This document shows, in pieces, positions 17,924 through 26,208 of a stretch of 64,000 bases of DNA (positions are counted from its first letter, which is position 1; every line of letters begins with the position of its first letter). The DNA comes from an uncultured Paracoccaceae bacterium (GTDB lineage: Bacteria; Pseudomonadota; Alphaproteobacteria; Rhodobacterales; Rhodobacteraceae), in contig CATOSB010000001.1 of assembly GCA_951812305.1 (NCBI GenBank), positions 496,001-560,000 on the forward strand, read 5' to 3'. The translations under genes and the position numbers were made by a program. Below the pieces are notes generated by a model, which was given only the letters and a program-made list of their open reading frames with translations, searched no databases and had not been told where the DNA came from.

Positions 17924-18817
17924 TCAGCCTTTGACAGCGCCAGCGGCGATGCCGCGCACGAAGAGTTTGCCCGAAACGAAATAGATCGTCAGCGGCACCA
18001 GCCCGGTTAGGATCGTGGCGGCCATGTTGACGTTGTATTCCTTCTCGCCATAGGTCGAATTTACGATGTTGTTCAGTTGCACCGTCATCGGATAGCTGTC
18101 GGGGCGCGTATAGACGATGCCGAACAGGAAATCGTTCCAGATACCTGTGACCTGCAGGATCACCGCAACCACAAGGATCGGGATCGACATCGGCAGCATC
18201 ACCCGGAAGAAAATGCCCCAGAACCCAGCCCCGTCGATACGCGCAGCTTTGAACAGTTCCCCAGGAAGAGAACTGAAATAGTTCCGAAACAGCAGCGTCA
18301 GGATCGGCATGCCAAAGATCGAATGCACGATGACCAGACCTGCCAGATCACCGAAGACCCCCAATTCGCGCAGCAGGATCACGATGGGATACAACATCAG
18401 CTGATAGGGGATGAATGCTCCAAAAATCAGGATGGTGAAAAAGACATTCGCGCCGCGATAGGGCCAGTTTGCCAGCGCGTAGCCGTTGACGCTGGCCACC
18501 GCGATGGAAATCACCACGGATGGCACGGTGATCTTGACGGAATTCCAGAACCCCGGTGCCAGCCCGTTGCAGTTCAAACCGGTGCAGGCCGACACCCAGG
18601 CCTTGATCCACGGCTCGAACGTGACCTCGGACGGCAAGGCAAAGACATTGCCCAGCCGGATTTCCGGCATACCTTTCAGCGAGGTCACGACCATCACGTA
18701 AAGAGGCGCGAGGTAATAGATCGCAAGGATTGTGATCGTGCCATAGACGAAGATATTGCCGAACGTGAATGGCGAAGCGGGCTTGGGGCCGTGTGGGCCG
18801 GTCAACTCAGCGCTCAT
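17924..18817 (-). CDS. Sugar ABC transporter permease (MalG type)
   Basis: A permease of about 297 residues with six hydrophobic helices. The EAA loop, which contacts the ATPase, reads PGELFKAARIDGAGFWGIFFRVMLPMSIP. I selected ATG 18817 because GGAGG lies eight bases upstream; an ATG at 18838 would add seven residues without a comparable ribosome site. The chosen start overlaps the preceding permease gene by 11 bases, a sign of translational coupling. The short conserved C-terminus ends with FVRGIAAGAVKG. Confidence 0.93.
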   Translation of the reverse strand: MSAELTGPHGPKPASPFTFGNIFVYGTITILAIYYLAPLYVMVVTSLKGMPEIRLGNVFALPSEVTFEPWIKAWVSACTGLNCNGLAPGFWNSVKITVPSVVISIAVASVNGYALANWPYRGANVFFTILIFGAFIPYQLMLYPIVILLRELGVFGDLAGLVIVHSIFGMPILTLLFRNYFSSLPGELFKAARIDGAGFWGIFFRVMLPMSIPILVVAVILQVTGIWNDFLFGIVYTRPDSYPMTVQLNNIVNSTYGEKEYNVNMAATILTGLVPLTIYFVSGKLFVRGIAAGAVKG

Positions 18818-19715
18818 TCCGGCGACCTCCGAATTCATAGATCGACCACGGGATGATGATGATCAGAACGACGACCAGCATTGTAGTTGAGGCGGCGAAA
18901 CCCTGACCGAGATTTTGAGAGCTGAACATCATGTCATAGACGTATTTGGCGGGCACTTCGGTTGCCAAGCCCGGGCCCCCATCGGTTTGCGCGACGATCA
19001 GGTCGAAAACCTTGATTATACCCGTGGCGACCAGCACGATGGCGGTCACAAATATTGGCCGGATCATCGGGATAACGATGAAGATATAGGTCTTCCATGT
19101 GGGGATGCCGTCCACTCGAGCGGCCTTCCAGACATCCTCATCAACGCCCCTGACACCCGCCAGCATGATCACCATGACCAGCCCGGTGCCCTGCCAAAGC
19201 CCCGCCATCAAGACGCCGTAGATGGCCCAGTCGGGATTGGATAAGGGCGCAAATTGAAAGCTTTCCCAACCCCAGTCTCGTACCATTTTCTGGACACCGA
19301 AATCCGGGTTCAACAACCACTGCCAAGTCAGGCCTGTGACAACGAAGCTGAGTGCATAGGGGTAAAGGAAGATGGTGCGAAAGACATTCTCGCCGCGGAT
19401 TTTCTGATCCAGCAGAGCGGCAAGCAGAAACCCCAGCGCCAGTGACAGGATCATCATCAGTGACCCGTAGATTGCGAGATTGCCGATCGAGATGATCCAG
19501 CGATCCGTCTCCCAAAGACGGTCATACTGATCCAGACCCACCCAGCGCCAGCGTGGCAACAGCTTTGATCCGGTGAAGGAATAGGCCACGGTCCACAGCG
19601 TACAACCGACAAAGATCACCACCGCCGTCAGGACCATCGGGATCGAGGCAATTTTTCCGGCAAGATTTCTGAAAAGCGAATTTGGCCGCTTTGCGCCAGC
19701 CATGGCGGTCCCCAT
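18807..19715 (-). CDS. Sugar ABC transporter permease (MalF type)
   Basis: A 302-residue permease with six hydrophobic segments; EAA loop VDEDVWKAARVDGIPTWKTYIFIVIPMIRP. The short N-terminus (no MalF-like large periplasmic insertion) and the phrase FLYPYALSFVVTGLTWQWLLNPDFG are typical of CUT1-family glucose/mannose or glycoside uptake systems. Start ATG 19715. A hairpin separates it from the upstream binding-protein gene. Confidence 0.93.
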   Translation of the reverse strand: MGTAMAGAKRPNSLFRNLAGKIASIPMVLTAVVIFVGCTLWTVAYSFTGSKLLPRWRWVGLDQYDRLWETDRWIISIGNLAIYGSLMMILSLALGFLLAALLDQKIRGENVFRTIFLYPYALSFVVTGLTWQWLLNPDFGVQKMVRDWGWESFQFAPLSNPDWAIYGVLMAGLWQGTGLVMVIMLAGVRGVDEDVWKAARVDGIPTWKTYIFIVIPMIRPIFVTAIVLVATGIIKVFDLIVAQTDGGPGLATEVPAKYVYDMMFSSQNLGQGFAASTTMLVVVLIIIIPWSIYEFGGRRNER

Positions 19716-19732
19716 CCCCGTAAGTGTTTGGT

Positions 19733-19759
19733 GGGGCAGCGCCAGAAAGGCGCCGCCCC
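19733..19759 (-). terminator. Stem-loop between binding-protein and permease genes
   Basis: On the minus strand the RNA forms GGGGCGGCGCC - five-base loop - GGCGCTGCCCC, an 11-bp stem with one G-U pair, without a U-run on the minus side. Such intergenic hairpins in binding-protein-first operons usually protect the upstream message and reduce read-through, giving an excess of binding protein over permease. Confidence 0.6.
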
Positions 19760-19779
19760 GGTTTTTCAGTCTGGCCGGA

Positions 19780-21015
19780 TTATTCAGCGCGTCCGATCAG
19801 GGTTGCGTATTTTTCCTGCACTTCTGCGGCGGACATATCGCTGTTCCAGAACTGGACCATCAGGTCGTTGATCTGTTCTACCGTGTCGCGAGTCAGCGCC
19901 ATGTCAGCGCCCGGCAGGATGTTGCCATCGGCAAGGATTTTCAGGCCCTTGTTCATGCAGTCATTGGCGGCTGACAAATCAACATCACCTCGGATCGGCA
20001 GCGAGCCTTTCTTGAGGTTGAAGCTGACCTGAACCTCTTTCGAGATCATCAGCGAGGCCATTTTCAACTGCGCCGCCTCGACATCCGCGTCATCCTGCTT
20101 TGGGAAATAGAACGCGTCACCGCCAAGTTGCAGCACCTCGTTCAGACCAAGTCCCGGCAGACAGGTATAGTCTTCACCTGCGACCGCTTCGGCCACGGCG
20201 AATTCACCCTGTGCCCAGTCACCCATGATCTGCGCAGCGGCCTGACCGGTGATGACCGCAGCAGTCGCAAGGTTCCAGTCGGTGACTTCGATGTCTTGCG
20301 ACAGATCACGCGCGGTTTCCGCGGCTTGGAACACTGGAGCATAGTCCGCGCTTGCGGCGAACTCGGCATCCTTGTCCACGTTCACACGACGCCACGCCTC
20401 CGTGCCAACAACGTTCACTGCCAAAACTTGCGTGATCAACCCGCTCGATTGCCAAGCTTGTGATCCTGTGGCCAGCGGCGCAACCCCCGCCCCGCGAAGC
20501 GCGTCGGCAGCAGCCACAAGACCATTCCAGTCGGCTGGCACATCGACGCCAGCTTTGGCGAAGGCTTCATTGTTCAGCCAGATCCACTGCCATGAATGGA
20601 TGTTGACCGGCACGCAATAGAGCTTGCCATCCAGTGTACAGGCATCCAAGAGCGACGACGGGAACACAAAGTCGTGCCAGCCCTCTTCCTCAGCCAAAGC
20701 GGTCAAGTCGAGGAACAGACCCTCGGCCACGAGCTCTTCCGCCTGACGGCCATGGTTGAACTGTGTCGCACCGGGAGGATCGCCGCCCAGCATCCGCGAC
20801 ACAACCGCCGGGATCGCATTGGTGCCGCCACCGCCCGCAATCGCGCCATCGACCCATGTGTGATCGCCCGTGGCGTCCAGCGCCTTGGCGAATTCGGCCA
20901 CAGCCGCAGCTTCGCCACCGGATGTCCACCAGTGGACAACTTCCAGCTCGGCAGCCTTGAGGCTGCTTGCGCTAACAATCGCGGTGGCAGCCAGAAACTT
21001 TGTCAGTCGTTTCAT
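19780..21015 (-). CDS. Sugar ABC transporter substrate-binding protein (CUT1, glucose/mannose-like)
   Basis: A 411-residue periplasmic binding protein with a signal peptide (MKRLTKFLAATAIVSASSLKA, cleavage before AELEVVHWW). The mature start LEVVHWWTSGGEAAAVAEF, the GGTNAIPAVVSRMLGGDPPGATQF block and HSWQWIWLNNEAFAKAGVDVPADW are characteristic of the glucose/mannose-type family-1 binding proteins. Two Cys (CTLDGKLYC) could form a disulphide. GGGAGGAATGAT before ATG 21015 is a strong ribosome site. It is the first gene of the transporter-DUF1479 operon; about 250 bases of non-coding DNA upstream must hold its promoter. Confidence 0.93.
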   Translation of the reverse strand: MKRLTKFLAATAIVSASSLKAAELEVVHWWTSGGEAAAVAEFAKALDATGDHTWVDGAIAGGGGTNAIPAVVSRMLGGDPPGATQFNHGRQAEELVAEGLFLDLTALAEEEGWHDFVFPSSLLDACTLDGKLYCVPVNIHSWQWIWLNNEAFAKAGVDVPADWNGLVAAADALRGAGVAPLATGSQAWQSSGLITQVLAVNVVGTEAWRRVNVDKDAEFAASADYAPVFQAAETARDLSQDIEVTDWNLATAAVITGQAAAQIMGDWAQGEFAVAEAVAGEDYTCLPGLGLNEVLQLGGDAFYFPKQDDADVEAAQLKMASLMISKEVQVSFNLKKGSLPIRGDVDLSAANDCMNKGLKILADGNILPGADMALTRDTVEQINDLMVQFWNSDMSAAEVQEKYATLIGRAE

Positions 21016-21263
21016 ATCATTCCTCCCAAGAATTGATTTTTATCCGTTGAACCATAACGTTTAAGCTATTGCTGGCAAGAACCATTGACGACCACAATCC
21101 TTACCGTTCGACATTCTGCTTGCCGGGGCGGGTTGAGGCGGTGCGTTAGTGTCAGCCAAAACTGCCGCCTCAAACATCTGCCAGCCGAAGTTGCAGTTAG
21201 GAGCTGCTAATTAGGCGAACTGATCACGGCTTCAACATGAAAAGGCGACAGCGAGCGGTGTTC

Positions 21264-22556
21264 TCAAACCTCTACGGCCAATTCCTTCTGCACACCGACC
21301 CCGAATACCCGCTTGTAACGTTCGATTTCCAACACCGGGCCCATCGCCTTGTTGGGGTTGTCCGACAGTTTCACCGTCGGGCGGCCATTGGCGGCGACAG
21401 CCTTACAGACGAGGCTGAATGGGGCAAGTGCGTCGTTCTGTGTTAGTCCGCGGAAGTCATTGGTGAGTTTGGTGCCCCAACCGAAACTCACCCGCGTACG
21501 GTCGCCGAACTGGGCGTGAAGCGAAGATATTTCATCCACGTCCAGCCCGTCGGAGAAGATCGCCAGTTTTTCGCGCGGATCCTCGCCGCGGTCGTTCCAC
21601 CACTTGATTGCAATCTCGGCGCCGGTCGCCGGATCGCCGGAATCGATACGGATGCCAGTCCAGCCAGCCAGCCAGTCGGGCGCATTCGCGAGGAAGCCTT
21701 CTGTGCCATAGGTGTCGGGAAGGATGATGCGCAGATTGCCGTCATGTTCTTCCTGCCAGTCGGCCAGCACGTCATATGGCGCTTGCGCCAGTTCAGTGTC
21801 TGTTTCAGCCAAAGCAGAGTATACCATCGGCAGTTCATGGGCGTTGGTGCCAATGGCTTCCACGTCGCGGTTCTTGGCGACCAGGCAATTGGACGTGCCG
21901 ATGAATTTGCCGCCCAAGCCCTCAATCATCGCCTGCACGCACCAGTCCTGCCACAAAAAGGAATGCCGACGCCTTGTGCCAAAATCGGCGATCAAAAGGC
22001 CGTCAAGCCCCCGCAATGTTTCGATCTTTTGCCAGAGCTTTGTCATTGCACGCGCGTAAAGAACTTGTAACTCGAACCTGCGCATCTGGCCGAGAACCGC
22101 GCGGCCGCGAAGTTCCATTAAAACGGCCAGCGCTGGTATTTCCCAAAGCATGACTTCCGGCCATGATCCTTCAAATGTCAGTTCATACTGATCGCCGCGC
22201 TTTTCGAGATGATAAGGCGGAAGACGCAGCGCCTCGAACCATTCCATAAATTCGGGCGTGAACATGCTGCGCTTGCCATAAAACGTGTTACCGCGCAGCC
22301 AGGTGCTTTCACCGCGAGAAAGTGACAGGGATTGAATATGGTCCAGTTGTTCGCGCAGCTCGCCCTCGTCGATCAGATTGGCGAGCGGGATGTGCTTGGA
22401 TCGGTTAATCAGGCTGAACGTGACCTTGGTGTCGGGTTTGTTGCGAAAGACCGACTGACACATCAGGAGTTTGTAAAAATCCGTATCGATCAGCGACCGC
22501 ACAATCGGGTCGATCTTCCATTTGTGGTTCCAGACTCGGGTGGCGATGTCGACCAT
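21264..22556 (-). CDS. pncB: Nicotinate phosphoribosyltransferase
   Basis: A 430-residue enzyme that joins nicotinate to PRPP to give nicotinate mononucleotide in NAD salvage. Recognised by LIDTDFYKLLMCQSVFRNKPDTKVTFSLINRS at the N-terminus, FGTRRRHSFLWQDW in the centre, the GTSNCLVAKN block, and RIDSGDPATGAEIAIKWW plus FSDGLDVDEI in the phosphoribosyl-binding part. AGGAGAAGCAC precedes ATG 22556. Length is normal. It appears to be a single-gene unit, separated by about 250 bases from the sugar transporter operon. Confidence 0.95.
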   Translation of the reverse strand: MVDIATRVWNHKWKIDPIVRSLIDTDFYKLLMCQSVFRNKPDTKVTFSLINRSKHIPLANLIDEGELREQLDHIQSLSLSRGESTWLRGNTFYGKRSMFTPEFMEWFEALRLPPYHLEKRGDQYELTFEGSWPEVMLWEIPALAVLMELRGRAVLGQMRRFELQVLYARAMTKLWQKIETLRGLDGLLIADFGTRRRHSFLWQDWCVQAMIEGLGGKFIGTSNCLVAKNRDVEAIGTNAHELPMVYSALAETDTELAQAPYDVLADWQEEHDGNLRIILPDTYGTEGFLANAPDWLAGWTGIRIDSGDPATGAEIAIKWWNDRGEDPREKLAIFSDGLDVDEISSLHAQFGDRTRVSFGWGTKLTNDFRGLTQNDALAPFSLVCKAVAANGRPTVKLSDNPNKAMGPVLEIERYKRVFGVGVQKELAVEV

Positions 22557-22681
22557 GTGCTTCTCCTGAAAGTCACCCGGGCTTTCTAGCCAATTGCAAC
22601 CGCGCGGGGCAAGTGCGGGTTATACCTGGCATAAGTTGCATCTTGCGAGAGCTGCGGTGACCTATTAAACGCGCCGTGAGT

Positions 22682-22757
22682 GCCGGTGTAGCTCAGCTGG
22701 TAGAGCACGTCATTCGTAATGATGGGGTCGTAGGTTCGAGTCCTATCACCGGCACCA
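22682..22757 (+). tRNA. tRNA-Thr (anticodon CGT)
   Basis: A complete cloverleaf: acceptor GCCGGTG pairs with CACCGGC, D arm GCTC-AGCTGGTA-GAGC, anticodon arm CGTCA-TTCGTAA-TGATG with CGT at 34-36 (decodes ACG), T arm GTAGG-TTCGAGT-CCTAT, discriminator A at 22754 and encoded CCA at 22755-22757. It borders the IS110-rich accessory pocket downstream. Confidence 0.97.
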
Positions 22758-22905
22758 CTTCTTCAGTGTTATCAGATAGTTATGCGGGCGCTATCGGCCC
22801 CTTTGCGACCTTCACCCTGCGTCCTGAATGCTGCGGTGGCAGCCCGCTTAGCTGCCGTTCGCAGCGAGTGCATCAATTCACGCTGTTTGATGGTAAAAGA
22901 GGTGG

Positions 22906-23235
22906 ATGGATGAAAGAGCTATTGAAGAAGCGGTGCTGCGTTTTCGCAAGGCCATGGAGCGGTGTCACTCTCGACTTGGAACGCCTTTTGAGAATTTTCC
23001 TCGCGGATGCTGCGGTGATGTCGCAGAGCTATTGGCGGCGTACCTGAAGGACGAGGGCCTGGGTGTGTTCCAGTACGTTTCTGGTTGGTGCGTCAAGACA
23101 AACTCTTCGCACGCCTGGTTGGAAAAGGACCGCATTATCATTGATGCAACAGCTGATCAGTTCAAATGCGAGAACAACCCAGAAATGGTAACATGCGAAC
23201 GGACCTTCCACTCCCAATTTAGAGACCGCACTTAA
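22906..23235 (+). CDS. Small conserved-type protein with Cys-His-Asp pattern (transglutaminase/papain-like, tentative)
   Basis: A 109-residue protein of no family I can name. It has an amphipathic helix, then FPRGCCGDVAELLAAYL, SGWCVKTNSSHAWLE and RIIIDATADQF in that order. Cys at a helix N-terminus, then His-Ala-Trp on a strand, then Asp-Ala-Thr on the next is the order of the catalytic triad in transglutaminase-like and papain-like folds, so a minimal cysteine hydrolase is possible; this is pattern inference. GGTGGATGG lies ahead of ATG 22906. A terminator follows at 23245. Confidence 0.6.
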   Translation: MDERAIEEAVLRFRKAMERCHSRLGTPFENFPRGCCGDVAELLAAYLKDEGLGVFQYVSGWCVKTNSSHAWLEKDRIIIDATADQFKCENNPEMVTCERTFHSQFRDRT

Positions 23236-23244
23236 CGACGTGCC

Positions 23245-23265
23245 GACGGCGATTTTCGCCTTTTT
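23245..23265 (+). terminator. Rho-independent terminator after the 109-residue gene
   Basis: GGCGA-TTT-TCGCC at 23248-23260 followed by five T. It lies 13 bases after the stop of the small gene and is oriented to end its transcript. Confidence 0.65.
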
Positions 23266-23576
23266 GATGGCACGGGTCACCTTGCCTTGGCATACGCAAG
23301 CTTGCAGAAATTTATCCACTAAAATCGTATTGGACGGCCCAAATGTATGTACCGGCTGCTGTTCGCAAATGATTTCTAGCATGTTCTCGGAAGTCGCTCA
23401 TATGTATCCGGCCTGTTGATCGACACGCCGGTCGTGGCCTTGTTGGGGTTACGCACGCGCCGTGGTCTCATTAGCCGCAAGGTCTTGGTTGACCGTTTGG
23501 GCCGTCAGACTCTGGGGGCGTAATTATTCCGTTCCATGCTTTCGATCTGTCGCGAACTCCTTTGAGCCGCTTCAGC
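23266..23576. other. Non-coding stretch before the first IS110 gene
   Basis: No convincing gene in either direction. The stretch lies between the terminator of the small gene and the 3-prime end of the minus-strand IS110 transposase, and probably includes that element's downstream non-coding end. The element boundary cannot be set because IS110 elements lack inverted ends. Confidence 0.4.
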
Positions 23577-24635
23577 TTAGATGCCGATGGCGACCTCGTC
23601 TCTTGGTGCGTCAAACACCGTCTTGTGCCTCAATATGCTCCAGGCCATGCGCGCCAACTTATTAGCCAGCTCGATGGCAAGTTTGTTTCTATTCATTCGT
23701 TCGGCAGCGCGTGTCAGCCATTCACCAAAACTGAAGTCCGGCCACCTGTTGGTTCGCATCAGGATGACCTTTGCAGCTTGAACGAAGAGCATGCGCAGGT
23801 ATCGGCTGCCACGCTTCGTGATCCGCCCCAGAACCGTGCGGCCACCCGTGCTGTATTGTCGTGGTACCAAGCCGACCCAGGCAGCAAAATCACGACCGCG
23901 TTGGAATGCCTCGCCTGTCCCAATCGCTGCGACCATGGCCGTTGAGATCATCGGGCCAATACCAGGGATCGTCATGACGTTGAAGCAGTTCTCTTCAGTG
24001 CGACTTATTTGTTCGATCTCTTTCGAAACGGTATCGATCCGATCATCCGGCCACAGCCAATCGCCGTAAAGACCAATCAGGATCGTTCGCATTCGCGGCG
24101 ATATCTCGTCCTTGCGCTCCTCTAGGATCGTCTCAAATGAGTTCCTCAGCGCACGCAGTCCTTTGCGTACCGTGATCCCCTGTTCAATCAGAAAGGCGCG
24201 GATCTGGTTGATCGTAGCTGTCCGGCGCGACACCAGCCGTGACCGAACGCGATGCAGCGCCTGCAAGTCGAGCTGTTCCTGGCTCTTCTCGGGGACAACC
24301 GGCAGATTGGGTCGTAGTGCCGCTTCGGCTATCGCTTCTGCGTCGTTGTAGTCATTCTTCTGGCCTTTGATGAACGGTTTAACATAGATCGCCGGGATGA
24401 TGCGCGGCTTGAAGCCCAGCTTGCGCAGCGTCCGGCTGACGAAATGCGCGCTCAGGCACGCCTCCATTCCGACCACGCAACTGGGCAGCTTCTCAAACGT
24501 CGCAACCAAACCCAGCCGTTTGATCTGCTTGCGCATCACCAACTGACCGTCGGGGTCGAATGCCACGATATGGAATGTGTCTTTGCCAATATCGATGCCA
24601 ATCGACATCAACTCATCAAAATCGTTCCTCGCCAT
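23577..24635 (-). CDS. IS110-family transposase 1
   Basis: A 352-residue DEDD transposase of the IS110 family, which inserts by site-specific recombination guided by an element-encoded structured RNA. The RuvC-like domain has SIGIDIGKDTFHIVAF (first Asp), VVGMEACLSAHF (Glu) and KNDYNDAEAIAEA (Asp pair). The C-terminal Tnp_20 domain holds IPGIGPMISTAMVAAIG and the catalytic Ser in RQYSTGGRTVLGRITKRG. It is full-length, on the opposite strand to the other two IS110 genes, and clearly different from them in sequence. Confidence 0.93.
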   Translation of the reverse strand: MARNDFDELMSIGIDIGKDTFHIVAFDPDGQLVMRKQIKRLGLVATFEKLPSCVVGMEACLSAHFVSRTLRKLGFKPRIIPAIYVKPFIKGQKNDYNDAEAIAEAALRPNLPVVPEKSQEQLDLQALHRVRSRLVSRRTATINQIRAFLIEQGITVRKGLRALRNSFETILEERKDEISPRMRTILIGLYGDWLWPDDRIDTVSKEIEQISRTEENCFNVMTIPGIGPMISTAMVAAIGTGEAFQRGRDFAAWVGLVPRQYSTGGRTVLGRITKRGSRYLRMLFVQAAKVILMRTNRWPDFSFGEWLTRAAERMNRNKLAIELANKLARMAWSILRHKTVFDAPRDEVAIGI

Positions 24636-24839
24636 GCTACTTCTCCTACTTGCAGAAATTGGCCAAGCCTAACCTGCTGGGTGAAGCAGCCGGTACATCC
24701 CATTAGCCGACATCCGGCAACTGATCACGATGCTGCAGATGCAGCTCGCATTACGGATGGGGTGGATGGCTCCTGCTTCACCGGCGTCGCAATGCGCCAT
24801 AGTGCAGTTGTCTATCACTGCTAGGAAAGGAGCCACCCA
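24636..24839. other. Shared upstream region of two divergent IS110 genes (candidate guide-RNA DNA)
   Basis: This 204-bp divergent interval contains the 5-prime non-coding ends of IS110 transposases 1 and 2. Short inverted segments are visible, for example around GGATGGCTCCTGCTTCACCGGCG and GGAGCC before the second gene. In IS110-group elements the non-coding RNA that bridges donor and target is made from the end upstream of the transposase; I infer, but cannot fold here, that such RNAs map to this interval. Confidence 0.4.
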
Positions 24840-25859
24840 ATGCAGGTTACAACAGTTGGCGTAGATCTGGCCAAGAACATCTTTCAGGTGCACGGGGTCA
24901 CAACGGATGGATGCGTTGTTTTCAATCGAGCAATCAAGCGGGCGCAGCTTTTACAGTTTTTCGAGAACCTTGAGCCGTGTCTCATCGGCATGGAGGCATG
25001 CGGATCTAGCCACCATTGGGCGCGGCAGTTTCGCAAGCTAGGCCATGAGGTCCGGCTGATGCCCGCGATGTATGTGAAGGCCTACGTGAAACGTGGCAAG
25101 TCGGACGCCATCGACGCAGAAGCGATCTGCGAATCTGTCACGCGCCCTACGATGCGCTTTGTCGCCATCAAGACCGAGGAGCAGCAGGGTGTCCTTTTCC
25201 TCCACCGTGCCCGTGACATGGTCGTGCGGCAGCGGACCCAGCTCAGCAACATGTTGCGCGGGCTGTTGGGCGAGTTCGGGATCGTGATCCCACAGGGGAT
25301 CGGCAGTGCTGTGAAGTTTGCAAAAGCAGTGTTAGACGGAAACCGCCCAAGCATTCCCGAAGTTGCCATCGATGTTTTGACCAACCTGTGCAATCAGATG
25401 GTTGCCCTGCACCTGCGCATTCTCTGGTACGACAAACGCATCTTGCTTGAAGGCAGAAGAGACCCCCAAGTTATGCTGTTGCGAACCATTCCCGGGGTTG
25501 GCTCAGTCACAGCCTCGGCCATCGTCGCGACAGCAGGCGACGGGCATCAGTTCCGCAATGGACGAGAGTTTGCTGCCTGGCTGGGGCTGACGCCTATCAA
25601 CCGATCAAGCGGCGGCAAAGAACGCCTGGGGCGCATCTCAAAAATGGGAGACAAGTACGTCAGACGGCTATTGGTGGCGGGTATGACGGCCCGACTGAGG
25701 CACATGAAGGATAGTCCAGACCGCGTAGATCCATGGGCAATCGCCCTGTTGGAACGAAAGCCTCCAAGACTAGCAACCGTGGCCATGGCCAATAAAACCG
25801 CTCGGATCGTCTGGGCCGTCCTGACACGAAACGAACGCTACCAGCCCCAGGCGGCATAG
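24840..25859 (+). CDS. IS110-family transposase 2
   Basis: A 339-residue DEDD transposase. TVGVDLAKNIFQVHGV, LIGMEACGSSHHWARQF and KSDAIDAEAICE give the RuvC-like acidic residues; IPGVGSVTASAIVATAG and NRSSGGKERLGRISKMGDKYVRRLL give the Tnp_20 domain with the catalytic Ser. GGAAAGGAG before ATG 24840 is a good ribosome site. It is similar in layout to transposase 3, 350 bases downstream, but the two differ at many positions and are separate elements. Confidence 0.93.
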   Translation: MQVTTVGVDLAKNIFQVHGVTTDGCVVFNRAIKRAQLLQFFENLEPCLIGMEACGSSHHWARQFRKLGHEVRLMPAMYVKAYVKRGKSDAIDAEAICESVTRPTMRFVAIKTEEQQGVLFLHRARDMVVRQRTQLSNMLRGLLGEFGIVIPQGIGSAVKFAKAVLDGNRPSIPEVAIDVLTNLCNQMVALHLRILWYDKRILLEGRRDPQVMLLRTIPGVGSVTASAIVATAGDGHQFRNGREFAAWLGLTPINRSSGGKERLGRISKMGDKYVRRLLVAGMTARLRHMKDSPDRVDPWAIALLERKPPRLATVAMANKTARIVWAVLTRNERYQPQAA

Positions 25860-26208
25860 AAACGGAAAAGGAACAAAAGAGACGCAAGACCATTGAAATG
25901 ATGGAGCAATGTCAGCCCGCCAACCAAGACACCCCGTCGAATGTCGGGGACACTACGTTGTCCGTATTGCGGTTTGGGACTTGGTCAGCGGAAACCATCA
26001 GGGCCAGCGGCCACGTGCGCTGCGCTAACAGGCCCCTTTCGGCAGATTTGCAATGCAAATCGCCTGCCGGGCAATGGGAACACACGACTGCATCTGACAG
26101 ACGCTCATATCAGCTCAAAAAATGTCTTGCCATGCAGGAGCCAATGGTATGGACCCCGCCACCCTCGGGCGGCGACGATTGGGCATTTGCAAAGCAAGGA
26201 GACATATC
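25860..26208. other. Non-coding interval between IS110 genes 2 and 3
   Basis: No gene is supported here. It should contain the downstream end of element 2 and the upstream end of element 3. Just before gene 3 a GGACCCCGCCACCCTCGGGC segment followed by GGCGACG can fold into short GC-rich hairpins, comparable in place to the segment upstream of gene 2, and is the likely guide-RNA region of element 3. Confidence 0.35.

Noticed and set aside
22676..23047. Open frame running through the tRNA-Thr gene
   Set aside because: It overlaps a perfect tRNA and the real gene at 22906 lies in another frame with better features.
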